A stretch of DNA of 31,085 nt from an uncultured Lachnospiraceae bacterium (GCA_910580015.1 CAJTVT010000035.1:1-31085), one strand, 5' to 3'; shown: positions 1-8,418, numbered from the stretch's first letter. Numbers and translations: made by a program. Notes: generated by a model not told the origin, from the letters alone.

Positions 1-25
1 GACATTTGGCGACTGCCGCGAGGGT

Positions 26-93
26 CAAATACCCCGCTGCTTTGCAGCGCTGCAAGTTTGATACCCCGTTGCTTGCAGCGGGGTATTTGATTT
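26..93 (+). terminator. Nested intrinsic terminator with two competing left arms
   Basis: The arm at 75-86 pairs with 61-72 through a two-base loop (12 bp, one G-U), giving a GC-rich hairpin followed by TTGATTT. The same right arm, extended to 75-89, is also a perfect 15-bp complement of 26-40. So one right arm can choose between two left arms. It probably ends a gene lying upstream of the window. The double left arm could be a local duplication or an attenuator-like switch. Confidence 0.6.
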
Positions 94-98
94 AATTG

Positions 99-150
99 AG
101 AGCTGCCACATTTAATTACGAAAGTAGTATTGTTATGTGGCAGCTCTATT
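99..150 (+). terminator. Second hairpin, possible terminator
   Basis: A perfect 13-bp inverted repeat (99-111 with 135-147, AGAGCTGCCACAT and its complement) encloses a 23-base loop. The tail ATTTATGG is poor in T, so termination would be weak. It lies just behind the stronger hairpin at 61-86. It could instead be an RNA processing site or a small repetitive palindrome. Confidence 0.4.
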
Positions 151-192
151 TATGGCAGAAGTGATAATTCCACGGAAATCTCTGTCCTTCTA

Positions 193-221
193 TTGCGAAA
201 AAAGTTAAAGCGTGATAGTAT
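193..221 (+). promoter_or_regulatory. Sigma-A promoter for the 264-4372 unit
   Basis: TTGCGA at 193-198 and TAGTAT at 216-221 are separated by exactly 17 bases. The start codon at 264 follows about 36 bases after the predicted transcription start. The preceding hairpins isolate this unit from upstream transcription. Confidence 0.5.
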
Positions 222-263
222 GAGAAAAAAGTATACCATCAGAAAAAGAAAGGAAATACGTGT

Positions 264-1619
264 ATGACAGGAAGAGAAGCAGAGTCGCAGTATTTGGAGC
301 AGTTGTATCATCAGGAGGGGAACCAGATTCTGGTGTTATATGGTCGCAGGGATAACCAGGGCAGGGAGCTTGTCCAGGAGTTTTGCCAGGACAAAAAATA
401 TTTTTATTATTGCGCGCCAGAAGTCTCTGCCAAAGCCCAAAAAACACGGATGGGACGAGAGATTGCAGAATGTTATCAGGTATCCATGACAGAAGAGAAT
501 TATGATACCTATTTTAAACGGTTCAAGAGCAAGGATGGAACGAAACTGGTTGTGGTGATTGACGAATTTCAGCATATCGTGAAAAAAGATGAGGATTTTT
601 TGGCAAGTATCATCAAATTAAGAGACAAAAAGCTCTATCCTGGACCAGTTCTGATTCTTCTTTGTTCCAGTGATGTTTCCTGGACAGAACAGGAACTGCC
701 CGAAGCTTTGGGAAAAGGAGCTAAGAAAATTTCTGGCATCACCAAACTGCACGAACTAAAATTTGCAGACCTGGTCAGGAGTTTTCCAGATTATACCTTG
801 CGCCAGAAGGTGAAGGTATATGGAATTATCGGCGGCGTGCCAGAATACATTTGCCGTTGGGATACCAGCAAGGATATCAAGTATAATATTTGTACGAAGA
901 TACTTTCAAAAGAGGGCTATTTTCATAATCGGGCAGAAGAATTAATCCGAAGTCAGCTCAGAGAGTTGACGGTCTATAATACGATTTTGGAGGCCATGGC
1001 CAGCGGGAAGCGCAAATTAAACGAATTGTTTCAGGAGACAGGTTTTTCCAGGGCTAAAATCAGTGTGTATCTGAAAAATCTTATGGCGTTTGACGTGGTG
1101 GAGAAAGTGTATTCTTTTGAAACTGGGGGATGGGAAAATGCACAAAAAGGTTTATATCAAATAAAAGATACTTTTGTGAATTTTTGGTTTAAGTTTGTAT
1201 ATCCTCATTTGTCAGAATTATACCGCATAAAACCAGAGCAGTTTTATGACAAGTATATTGCAGAAGAATTGGAGATTTATTTGAATCGATACTTTATAAA
1301 AGTCTGCATGGAACATTTGGAATATTTAAATCATGAACATAAGTTGCCGTTAGAGATCCATAAAATGGGAACTTGGGTGGGGAAAAAGGGAACGATCGAT
1401 ATTATTGCTCAAAACAGTATTCGCCAGAACTTGATTTGCCTCTGCAACTGGTCAGAGCCAGAAATGACGTTTGACATGTGTCTGAAGCTTTTTGCAAGTA
1501 TGGAACAGGCCAAGGTGACGGCTAACTATTATTGTCTGTTTACGGCCAGGGGATTTGAGGAAAAGTTAATTAAAATGGTATCAAAAGACGAGCGTATCCT
1601 GTTGATGGATATGGAATAG
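264..1619 (+). CDS. AAA ATPase/DUF234-family protein with degenerate active sites
   Basis: A 451-residue protein with the layout of archaeal-type AAA_14/DUF234 ATPases: an N-terminal GRE...YLEQLY motif, a P-loop region, a winged-helix segment at about residues 250-285 and a C-terminal nuclease-like domain. The usual GRRRVGKT Walker A reads GRRDNQGRE at residues 27-35, so the phosphate-binding Lys is lost. Walker B (VVVIDEFQ, D100/E101) is kept. In the C-terminal PD-(D/E)XK-like domain the Asp in TIDIIA (D379) remains, but the usual ECKW motif reads LCNW (393-396). The length is normal and the frame is intact, so this is not simple decay. The start has an AAAGGAAA ribosome binding site at 248-255. 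It lies 24 bases before topB and is probably cotranscribed. It may be a non-catalytic DNA or protein binding relative; the partner is unknown. Confidence 0.75.
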   Translation: MTGREAESQYLEQLYHQEGNQILVLYGRRDNQGRELVQEFCQDKKYFYYCAPEVSAKAQKTRMGREIAECYQVSMTEENYDTYFKRFKSKDGTKLVVVIDEFQHIVKKDEDFLASIIKLRDKKLYPGPVLILLCSSDVSWTEQELPEALGKGAKKISGITKLHELKFADLVRSFPDYTLRQKVKVYGIIGGVPEYICRWDTSKDIKYNICTKILSKEGYFHNRAEELIRSQLRELTVYNTILEAMASGKRKLNELFQETGFSRAKISVYLKNLMAFDVVEKVYSFETGGWENAQKGLYQIKDTFVNFWFKFVYPHLSELYRIKPEQFYDKYIAEELEIYLNRYFIKVCMEHLEYLNHEHKLPLEIHKMGTWVGKKGTIDIIAQNSIRQNLICLCNWSEPEMTFDMCLKLFASMEQAKVTANYYCLFTARGFEEKLIKMVSKDERILLMDME

Positions 1620-1643
1620 TACGAAGAAAGCAGGATTTCATTT

Positions 1644-3710
1644 ATGGCGAAAGCTTTATTTATAGCGGAGAAGCCCAGTGTGGCAAGAGAATTTGCAAAA
1701 GCATTAAATCTTGATTTTAAAAATCAAGATGGTTATATGGAGGCCAGAGAGGCTGTGGTGACCTGGTGTGTGGGCCATTTGGTTACGATGAGCTATCCAG
1801 AGGCTTACGATGATAAGTATAAAAAATGGAGTCTTGCTGCCCTTCCATTTATCCCAGAACAATTTAAATACGAAGTAATTCCAGGGGTAAAAAAGCAGTA
1901 CAAGACTGTAGCAGGATTGTTAAACCGGCCAGATGTGCAGACGATTTATGTGTGTACTGACTCTGGGCGGGAGGGAGAGTACATCTACCGTCTGGTGGAA
2001 CGTCAGGCCCAAGTGAAGGGAAAGGAACGCAGGAGAGTGTGGATTGATTCCCAGACCCAGGAGGAAATTTTGCGTGGAATCCGAGAGGCCAAGGAGCTTT
2101 CAGCATATGATAATCTCTGCGAATCTGCTTATCTGCGTGCAAAAGAAGATTATTTAATGGGTATTAACTTTTCAAGGCTTTTGACGCTGAAATATGGCCA
2201 TGCTATTTCCAGCTTTATGGGAACGCGCTATACCGTTGTCAGTGTTGGACGTGTTATGACTTGTGTTCAGGGAATGGTAGTGCGCCGAGAACGGGAGATC
2301 CGTGAATTTGTAAAAACGCCGTTTTACCGGGTTGTAAATGCTCTGGACATTCAGGGCAATTCAGTGGAAGGGGAATGGAAGGCAGTGGAAGGTTCTATGT
2401 TTTTCCAGTCACCCAAACTCTATAAAGACAATGGATTTAAGGAAAAGGCAGATGCAGAGAAATTAATACAGGATTTGATAAATGGCAGACCAAAAGAGGA
2501 GTGGTGGGCTCTGGTTGAGAGCATGGAAAAGAAGAAGGAGACCAAAAATCCGCCTCTTTTATATAATCTTGCAGAGCTTCAAAATGATTGTTCGAAATTG
2601 TTTAAGATCAGCCCCGATCAGACGCTTCAGGTGGTTCAGGAGCTGTATGAGAAAAAATTGGTTACTTATCCTAGAACAGATGCCAGAGTGCTGTCCTCAG
2701 CGGTGGCAAAAGAGATACATAGAAATATCAGTGGGCTTCAAAATATACCTTTGGTCAAAGCGTTTGCAGAGGAAATTCTTAGAAATGGAAGTTATACAAA
2801 GATTTCCAAAACAAGATATGTGAATGATAAGCAGATCACAGATCACTATGCGATCATTCCAACTGGACAGGGGATCTCAGCCATCCGCAGTCTGAATGAA
2901 ACGGCGCTGCATGTGTATGAGGTCATTGTCCGGCGATTTTTAAGTATTTTCTTTCCACCGGCAATTTATCGCAAGATAGGGATTGTAACCTCCATGAGAA
3001 TGCCAACAGGTGGCAAAGAAAAGTTTTTTGCTTCGTTTAAACTGTTGGAAGATCCAGGTTATTTAAAGGTGATGGAATATTCTTTTCAAAAGAAAAAGGA
3101 AACAGAAACCTCCGACGGCAAAAAAGAGGGCGAGGATGTGCAGACCAATAATCTGAATTTTATGGAACAGCTCTCCTCATTAAAAAAAGGAATGGAACTG
3201 CGAGTAACTGCATTAACTGTGAAAGAGGGGGAGACGACACCACCCAAACGTTATAATTCTGGTTCCATGATTCTTGCTATGGAAAATGCAGGACAATTGA
3301 TTGAGGATGAAGAACTTCGAGCTCAAATCAAAGGAAGTGGAATTGGCACCAGCGCAACGCGGGCGGAAATACTAAAGAAATTGGTAAATAATCAATATCT
3401 TGCCCTGAACAAAAAGACCCAGATTATCACGCCAACTTTGCTGGGAGAAATGATTTATGACGTGGTAAATGCGTCGATACGATCTTTATTAAATCCAGAG
3501 TTGACGGCGAGCTGGGAAAAGGGACTTACCTATGTGGCACAAGGGTCTATCACCCCAGAAGAGTATATGGTGAAATTGGAACATTTTATCAAAAGCCGTA
3601 CCAGTGGTGTGCTGGGGCTTAACAATCAGTCAATGTTGCGAGGGGTTTTTCAACAGGCAGCAACATTTTATCAGACATCAAAAAAGAAAGAAGGGACAAA
3701 AAAAGTATGA
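1644..3710 (+). CDS. topB: DNA topoisomerase III (type IA)
   Basis: A 688-residue type IA topoisomerase that passes one DNA strand through a transient break, acting in decatenation and recombination intermediate processing. The N-terminal Toprim domain shows ALFIAEKPSVAREFAKAL at residues 4-21 and CTDSGREGEYIYR near residue 105. The catalytic tyrosine is Y342 in VTYPRTDARVL. The C-terminal clamp motif GSGIGTSATRAEIL is present near residue 566. The protein ends without the zinc-ribbon tail found in long TopA enzymes, as expected for Firmicutes TopB. The ribosome binding site AGCAGGA is at 1629-1635. Its stop overlaps the next start in ATGA at 3707-3710, so the two are translationally coupled. 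Many Firmicutes carry extra TopB copies on mobile elements, but nothing here suggests one. Confidence 0.95.
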   Translation: MAKALFIAEKPSVAREFAKALNLDFKNQDGYMEAREAVVTWCVGHLVTMSYPEAYDDKYKKWSLAALPFIPEQFKYEVIPGVKKQYKTVAGLLNRPDVQTIYVCTDSGREGEYIYRLVERQAQVKGKERRRVWIDSQTQEEILRGIREAKELSAYDNLCESAYLRAKEDYLMGINFSRLLTLKYGHAISSFMGTRYTVVSVGRVMTCVQGMVVRREREIREFVKTPFYRVVNALDIQGNSVEGEWKAVEGSMFFQSPKLYKDNGFKEKADAEKLIQDLINGRPKEEWWALVESMEKKKETKNPPLLYNLAELQNDCSKLFKISPDQTLQVVQELYEKKLVTYPRTDARVLSSAVAKEIHRNISGLQNIPLVKAFAEEILRNGSYTKISKTRYVNDKQITDHYAIIPTGQGISAIRSLNETALHVYEVIVRRFLSIFFPPAIYRKIGIVTSMRMPTGGKEKFFASFKLLEDPGYLKVMEYSFQKKKETETSDGKKEGEDVQTNNLNFMEQLSSLKKGMELRVTALTVKEGETTPPKRYNSGSMILAMENAGQLIEDEELRAQIKGSGIGTSATRAEILKKLVNNQYLALNKKTQIITPTLLGEMIYDVVNASIRSLLNPELTASWEKGLTYVAQGSITPEEYMVKLEHFIKSRTSGVLGLNNQSMLRGVFQQAATFYQTSKKKEGTKKV

Positions 3711-4372
3711 AAACATGTGAGATCAGTAGTTTATATACATTGGAGGAAACTATCGCTGCAAGATTATTTACAGGTATCGTGTATCCTTGGGAAGCCCTTT
3801 CCAAGATTGGAGATTTTATCTGCGAGCTGGGTAAAACTCTGGATCCAGAGATATATGAGCAGAGACAGGAAAATATTTGGATTGCCAAAAGTGCAAAGGT
3901 TGCGCCTACCGCATCTATCAATGGTCCTGTCATTATTGATGAGGATGCGGAGATCCGTCACTGTGCATTTATCCGAGGCAATGCCATTGTAGGAAAAGGA
4001 GCAGTCGTGGGCAATTCCACAGAGCTGAAAAATGTTGTGCTGTTCAACAAAGTCCAGGTGCCCCATTATAATTATGTAGGAGATTCTATTTTAGGTTATA
4101 AGGCACATATGGGCGCAGGCTCTATCACTTCCAATGTAAAATCGGATAAAACATTGGTGTCGGTCAAAGACGGCAGCATGGAAATCGCCACTGGAAGGAA
4201 GAAATTTGGCGCGATGCTGGGAGACGAAGTGGAAGTGGGCTGCAATAGTGTATTGAATCCTGGCACAGTGGTGGGAAAAGAAAGTAATATTTACCCGCTT
4301 TCCATGGTACGAGGAGTGGTTCCGCCCCATTCAATTTATAAGAACCGAAATGAGATTGTCGAAAAAGAATAA
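3707..4372 (+). CDS. Left-handed beta-helix acyltransferase-like protein (GlmU C-terminal-like)
   Basis: A 221-residue protein made mostly of hexapeptide repeats such as IAKSAKVAPTASI, VIIDEDAEI and AIVGKGAVVG (residues about 63-200). It resembles the trimeric beta-helix half of GlmU/sugar-nucleotide acyltransferases, including a GYKAHMGAGSITSNVKSDK segment and KKFGAMLGDEVEVG. The nucleotidyltransferase half is missing; instead there is a helical N-terminus of about 60 residues (LYTLEETIAARLF). The substrate cannot be told from sequence. It could be an acetyltransferase or a nucleotide-sugar-binding relative. The ribosome binding site AAGAAGGGA at 3688-3696 lies inside topB, and the ATGA overlap indicates coupled translation. 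Confidence 0.8.
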   Translation: MKTCEISSLYTLEETIAARLFTGIVYPWEALSKIGDFICELGKTLDPEIYEQRQENIWIAKSAKVAPTASINGPVIIDEDAEIRHCAFIRGNAIVGKGAVVGNSTELKNVVLFNKVQVPHYNYVGDSILGYKAHMGAGSITSNVKSDKTLVSVKDGSMEIATGRKKFGAMLGDEVEVGCNSVLNPGTVVGKESNIYPLSMVRGVVPPHSIYKNRNEIVEKE

Positions 4373-4387
4373 TTGATGAAATAAATA

Positions 4388-4458
4388 TTGACAAAAAACA
4401 TCATATGTACTATTGTATTATTAGAGTAATACAGTAGACATGTGATGTTTTTTGTCAA
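4388..4458. promoter_or_regulatory. 71-nt near-perfect palindrome: promoter plus probable operator, possible bidirectional terminator
   Basis: TTGACAAAAAACATCA at 4388-4403 is a perfect complement of 4443-4458. Inside it 4404-4408 pairs with 4438-4442, and 4410-4420 pairs with 4427-4437, with one bulge at 4409 and a six-base loop at 4421-4426. The left arm carries TTGACA (4388-4393), a 17-base spacer and TATTGT (4411-4416), a plausible promoter for the ABC genes. The core TGTATTATTAGAGTAATACA has the dyad form of a repressor operator, as seen for GntR/YtrA regulators of ABC exporters. The A6/T6 stretches in the stems would also let the RNA end transcripts from either side. No regulator gene is next to it. 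Confidence 0.65.
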
Positions 4459-4542
4459 ATTTACGAAATTAGTAGGAGTGGATGTGACTGGCAGTTTGGA
4501 AAATTGCAGCATATCAGGGTTATGTCAGAAGGAGAGGTAGTT

Positions 4543-5244
4543 ATGTTAGAAATTCAAGAATTAACGAAGAAATATGGGAAATACCTTGCAGTAGACCATG
4601 TGAGTTTTAGTGTACCCACTGGGCAAGTAGGGATTCTGCTGGGACCGAACGGAGCCGGAAAGTCCACAATTATCAAGAGTATTGCAGGATTGTTGCGGTA
4701 TCAGGGAGGGGTTGGCATTGCGCATATGCCGGCAAGAACCTTAGAAGCTAAGCGTGTTTTTGCGTATGTGCCAGAAGTGCCAGCTATGTTTGATGCATTG
4801 ACCGTTCGAGAACATATCGAATATATTAGACGTGCTTACAATTCTGACATTACCGATGAGGAAATTGAGCAGATTTTGACAAGGTTTGAATTGGATGATA
4901 AACAGACGAAATTGGGCAGAGAGCTCTCTAAGGGTATGATGCAGAAGGTTAGTATCTGTTGTGCCCTTGCAATCAAGCCGAAAGTGATTTTATTGGATGA
5001 GCCTATGGTTGGTTTGGATCCTGCTGCCATTAAGGAACTGAAAGAAGTGGTGTTGGAGTTGAAGGAACAAGGGGTGACTGTACTGATCAGTACCCATATG
5101 CTGGAAATGGTAAAAGAATTGTGGGATCTCATATTTATCATGGAAAAAGGTAAAATTGTAGGAAACTTTAACAAAGAGGAACAGAAGGATGCAGATATCG
5201 AAGAGCTGTTCTTTCAGATTACAGAAGGCGGTGAGGCAAAATGA
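4543..5244 (+). CDS. ABC transporter ATP-binding protein
   Basis: A 233-residue ABC ATPase. Walker A GPNGAGKST is at residues 34-42, the signature is the LSKGMMQK variant common in ABC-2/exporter ATPases, Walker B is VILLDEPMVGLDP, and the H-loop is STHMLE. The open frame extends upstream to 4504. The ATG at 4543 is preferred because GGAGAGG sits about 6 bases ahead of it and the protein then begins MLEIQELTKKYGK, typical for the family. It overlaps the permease start by 4 bases (ATGA at 5241) and so forms one exporter with it. Expression probably comes from the palindromic promoter at 4388-4458. The substrate is unknown. Confidence 0.93.
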   Translation: MLEIQELTKKYGKYLAVDHVSFSVPTGQVGILLGPNGAGKSTIIKSIAGLLRYQGGVGIAHMPARTLEAKRVFAYVPEVPAMFDALTVREHIEYIRRAYNSDITDEEIEQILTRFELDDKQTKLGRELSKGMMQKVSICCALAIKPKVILLDEPMVGLDPAAIKELKEVVLELKEQGVTVLISTHMLEMVKELWDLIFIMEKGKIVGNFNKEEQKDADIEELFFQITEGGEAK

Positions 5245-6824
5245 AAGGCTTGATTTATCTGTATCAGCGGACAATTGTGAACCGTATCAAACGTGCATTG
5301 CTGCGTCCAACAGCCTATATAATGGGAATTTTTCTTATTCTCTATGTTGGGATGATATTTTTTAGTTTTCAAATGATGATTGCCGAGGGAAATTTCGGAA
5401 CACCAGACAAGGTGGTAACGATCCTGTCAGGAATTATCCTTATGCTGATTCCAGGAAATATTATCAGCTATTCAAAGCGCAAAGGTTTAATTTTCCGTCC
5501 AAGTGAGGTACATTTTGTATTTTCTGCGCCAGTAAGTCCCAAAATGGTGTTGATGTTTGCAGGAGCCAAATCTTTTGCAATTAACTTTTTATTGGGAATT
5601 TTGGTTGCTGTGTTGGGAATGCTTTGGTTTCATATTGGAATACTCCAGGCAGTCGTGTATTTTCTGTTTTTTGCCGTGTGCGAGAGCGTTCTGGAAGCGT
5701 CGTTGATTATTTTTTGTTATGGAAATGAGCGGTTTACGGAGAAATTTTTTAAGAGACTGGTGATTGCTATGTATCTGTTTATGGCAGTCATTGTAGGGAC
5801 AGGAGCCTATCTATTGTTGACAAGGGAGCCTTCTTTTGAGTTGATTCAGGATTATTTTGCCCTTCCAGTGATGCAGCTTGTACCAATAATAGGATGGACG
5901 ATTGCGGTCATTCGCCTGATTTTTCTAGGACCAGATACCATAAATTTGATTGGTACAGCGTTGTACTTAGTCTGTGTGGTAGTGTTCTTTATGGCTGCAA
6001 GGAGAATGAAATGTACAGGGGCCTACTATGAGGACGCAATGAAATTTGCGGATGATTATCAGAAGATCAAGCAGAATCAGAAAAAGGGAATTGCCAATGT
6101 TCCATGGAAAAACAAGCAGAAGTTGCGCCAGGCCACAGTGGAATATAAGGGCGCCTATGCCAAGGCAATTTATTTTAGGCAGATGCTGGAATATAAGAAA
6201 AATGCTACATTTATCTTTGGTTGGAATACGCTTCTGTGTCTGGGACTTGGAGTGGGCATTGCAGTTGTTGGATATTTCAATGACGCAGTGGGTGAGTTTG
6301 GTCCAGCGAAAATATTTATCATTCCAGCGGTGGTGGCTTATGTTACATTTATTTTTAGTGGTTATGCCACCAAATGGTCGAAAGAATTGGAGAATCCCTA
6401 TACATATCTGATCCCAGATACGCCATTGAAGAAAGTTTGGTATGCTACTAAAATTGAACATTATCGTTCGATTGTGGATGGAATTTTGGTGACGATCCCA
6501 GGGGCGATCGTATTTGGACTTAATCCAGTACTAACCATTTTGACAGTACTGATGTATGTCTGTCTTCAGGCAAATCGCCTTTATTACAATATGCTTGCGG
6601 ATGCCCTGGTAGGAAATCTATTTGGAAATACAGGCAGATCTTTGGTGAAGCTTTTGTTCCAGGGATTTGCTATGGGAATTGCGATTACTGTTGCAGTGAT
6701 GGCAGGGGTATTTCTTGGAGTTGAGACAGGATTTTTCATGATGATCTTGGTGACTGGAGTTCTTACTTTTGCTGGTGCAGTGATCGCCTCGATATCATTT
6801 ACTAGGATGGAAGTAATCGAATAA
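5241..6824 (+). CDS. ABC exporter permease, about a dozen membrane segments
   Basis: A 527-residue, strongly hydrophobic protein that pairs with the ATPase before it. Membrane segments can be seen near residues 25-47, 60-80, 105-160, 172-192, 212-255, 325-345, 353-375, 410-440 and 470-520. A long polar loop at about 256-320 (DDYQKIKQNQKKG, then QATVEYKGAYAKAIYFRQ) lies between two bundles. It fits the family annotated as putative ABC exporter (ABC_export-like) rather than classical six-segment ABC-2 permeases. Its start overlaps the ATPase stop. A hairpin terminator follows at 6850-6879. The exported compound cannot be inferred. Confidence 0.85.
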   Translation: MKGLIYLYQRTIVNRIKRALLRPTAYIMGIFLILYVGMIFFSFQMMIAEGNFGTPDKVVTILSGIILMLIPGNIISYSKRKGLIFRPSEVHFVFSAPVSPKMVLMFAGAKSFAINFLLGILVAVLGMLWFHIGILQAVVYFLFFAVCESVLEASLIIFCYGNERFTEKFFKRLVIAMYLFMAVIVGTGAYLLLTREPSFELIQDYFALPVMQLVPIIGWTIAVIRLIFLGPDTINLIGTALYLVCVVVFFMAARRMKCTGAYYEDAMKFADDYQKIKQNQKKGIANVPWKNKQKLRQATVEYKGAYAKAIYFRQMLEYKKNATFIFGWNTLLCLGLGVGIAVVGYFNDAVGEFGPAKIFIIPAVVAYVTFIFSGYATKWSKELENPYTYLIPDTPLKKVWYATKIEHYRSIVDGILVTIPGAIVFGLNPVLTILTVLMYVCLQANRLYYNMLADALVGNLFGNTGRSLVKLLFQGFAMGIAITVAVMAGVFLGVETGFFMMILVTGVLTFAGAVIASISFTRMEVIE

Positions 6825-6849
6825 TAATTAATAATAGAAGTAATCGTTC

Positions 6850-6882
6850 AAATCCCCTACATTGAATTGTGGGGGATTTGTG
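6850..6882 (+). terminator. Terminator of the ABC exporter operon
   Basis: AAATCCCCTAC at 6850-6860 pairs with GTGGGGGATTT at 6869-6879 (11 bp with one T-G), loop ATTGAATT. It begins 25 bases after the permease stop. The T tract is short, so efficiency may be modest. Confidence 0.7.
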
Positions 6883-6886
6883 GTTG

Positions 6887-6997
6887 ATGGATATGAAAAA
6901 GAAAGAGTTGGTAGCTTCCATAAATGATCTTAAGATGAAAAGAAATTCCCATATAGTAATATATGGAACAGAATCTATTTTCCCACGATTGATATAA
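6887..6997 (+). other. 36-codon ORF, doubtful gene or gene remnant
   Basis: The frame from ATG 6887 to TAA 6997 begins MDMKKKELVASINDL and ends with a hydrophobic stretch and a stop. GGGGG in the terminator stem is the only purine-rich sequence upstream, at poor spacing. Its end overlaps the promoter at 6989-7016. I do not recognise it; it could be the N-terminal stub of a lost gene. Confidence 0.2.
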
Positions 6998-7016
6998 AAA
7001 TTTATAATCTTATAAT
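6989..7016 (+). promoter_or_regulatory. Sigma-A promoter for the DUF4367-like gene
   Basis: TTGATA at 6989-6994, a 16-base spacer, and a consensus TATAAT at 7011-7016. The predicted transcript has an approximately 100-base leader before the ATG at 7124. Confidence 0.5.
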
Positions 7017-7123
7017 TTCTTACGATTTAGTGTCATATTTTGTATGGTTGGATTGTTTATATAGTCATAATATGTACATGAAAAGGAACAAGTGAGAGAG
7101 TGAGGCGAGAGAAGGGAGAATTT

Positions 7124-7849
7124 ATGCAAAATATGGACAAGTTGTTGAAGGAAGTGTTTGCGGAAATTGTGGAGGAGAGATATGAAAACCGTCCCAAAGA
7201 AGTTCCAAAACATCGGTTTTCGTTAAAGTTCAAGATGAAAATGTATTGGTTGATGCATAAAGTTGGAATTATGGGCAAATCGCCAGAACGGGAAGGTTCT
7301 ATTTTGGAATTATATCGTCCAGTTCATTCCAAACGGCGGCTGGTTGTGTTGGTGTTATTGATGGTAATGTTATTAGGCGGGACTGTGGTTGCAGCTCAGA
7401 CAATTATGTACTGGTTGCATGAAGTGATTTTAGAACAACATGACGATCATTTGAAAATTTATAATCCGAATTTGAAAGCAGATGGAGAGAGCACCACAAC
7501 ACCTGAGGTGGAAGAGTTCCATAAGTACAGATTGACGGAGATTCCGGAAAGTTATCGGTTCGTGAAAGAAGTATATCAGAGGACACATGCTATATATGAA
7601 GTAGTCTATATGGATTCAGATGGATATTCACTTTCGCTAAAACAAATTAAAGTGGATAATGGAAACATTGGAGATATAACTTCCAATAGGACTGATATGG
7701 AAGAGATTACAGTTAATGGTTTTCAGGGTTATTTTGTAAAAGATTTTGATATGGCAAGTTTAGTTCTTTCAGATGGAGAATATATGATTGAATTATTTGG
7801 ACCGTTATCAAAAGAGGAATTGATAAGTTTGGCTGAGAGTTTAGAATAA
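7124..7849 (+). CDS. Single-pass membrane protein with DUF4367-like extracellular domain
   Basis: A 241-residue protein. The first ~70 residues are charged and cytoplasmic-like (MQNMDKLLKEVFAEIVEE). One membrane helix follows (VLVLLMVMLLGGTVVAAQ, about residues 75-92), then an outer domain. The end, NGFQGYFVKDFDMASLVLSDGEYMI followed by LSKEELISLAESL, has the look of DUF4367. Such proteins usually sit beside an ECF sigma factor gene and act as anti-sigma factors, but no sigma factor gene is in this window, so that role is inference only. The frame is open from a GTG at 7100; ATG 7124 is chosen because GAAGGGAGA lies at 7111-7119. Confidence 0.75.
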   Translation: MQNMDKLLKEVFAEIVEERYENRPKEVPKHRFSLKFKMKMYWLMHKVGIMGKSPEREGSILELYRPVHSKRRLVVLVLLMVMLLGGTVVAAQTIMYWLHEVILEQHDDHLKIYNPNLKADGESTTTPEVEEFHKYRLTEIPESYRFVKEVYQRTHAIYEVVYMDSDGYSLSLKQIKVDNGNIGDITSNRTDMEEITVNGFQGYFVKDFDMASLVLSDGEYMIELFGPLSKEELISLAESLE

Positions 7850-8097
7850 AATAGTAAAGGTGAGAAATAATGCTGTTTGAAGTTTGTTTCTGAGGAACAA
7901 AACTGAGAAATAAACTCAATACAATATTATAGATAAATTAAATTTGTTTATAAGTGTATGATGTCTCCATATTTTACGTAGTCCATCATGAATGTTATAG
8001 CGAATTTCTAGGAAGGATTTCACGTAGAACAATACATATATTTGATGGTAGAAAAATAGTATAAAAGGAGAAATTATTTTTCACCTAATTTTTTGAA

Positions 8098-8146
8098 GTT
8101 GCTGGCAGTTTGGTTCTAATCAGGCTGTCAGCAGCTTTTGTTTTTA
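8098..8146 (+). terminator. Intrinsic terminator with no obvious gene in front
   Basis: GTTGCTGGCAG at 8098-8108 pairs with CTGTCAGCAGC at 8125-8135 (11 bp, two G-U), followed by TTTTGTTTTTA. It is 250 bases past the nearest upstream stop, so it may end either a long 3' tail of the DUF4367-like gene or a separate small RNA. Confidence 0.7.
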
Positions 8147-8183
8147 TGATCAGGATGTCAGAAGGGTGCGTCGCGCCCGCTCT

Positions 8184-8232
8184 ATACCATATATTGATGT
8201 GTAAATGGATTTATAATAACAATATATGGTAT
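8184..8232. repeat. Perfect 12-bp inverted repeat
   Basis: ATACCATATATT at 8184-8195 is the exact complement of 8221-8232, with one more G-C pair inside and a 23-base centre. There is no T tract. It may be an operator, a cruciform or the trace of a small mobile element. Confidence 0.5.
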
Positions 8233-8418
8233 GAGCATGACACCAAAGATGCTTTTGACACCCGAATCTTTTTATTTAAGAATTGGGAGTACACTGGAGA
8301 TACCATTTAAGCCTATGGTTGTCTATAGATAAATAATTTTATTAGAAAAATATATAATAAAAAATAATAAAAAAGTGTCATATTTATGGTCCTTCGATTG
8401 TTCAACCTATGTAAAAAG

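Noticed and set aside
205..447. 80-codon minus-strand ORF over the first promoter
   Set aside because: It overlaps a good promoter and the start of the AAA/DUF234-like gene and lacks a ribosome binding site.
3717..3992. Alternative plus-frame ORF within the beta-helix gene
   Set aside because: Out of frame with the hexapeptide repeats and without start signals.
5967..6461. 164-codon minus-strand ORF
   Set aside because: It lies fully inside the ABC permease gene and has no supporting signals.
8110..8310. 66-codon plus-strand ORF
   Set aside because: It begins inside the loop of the terminator at 8098-8146, has no ribosome binding site and its composition looks random.
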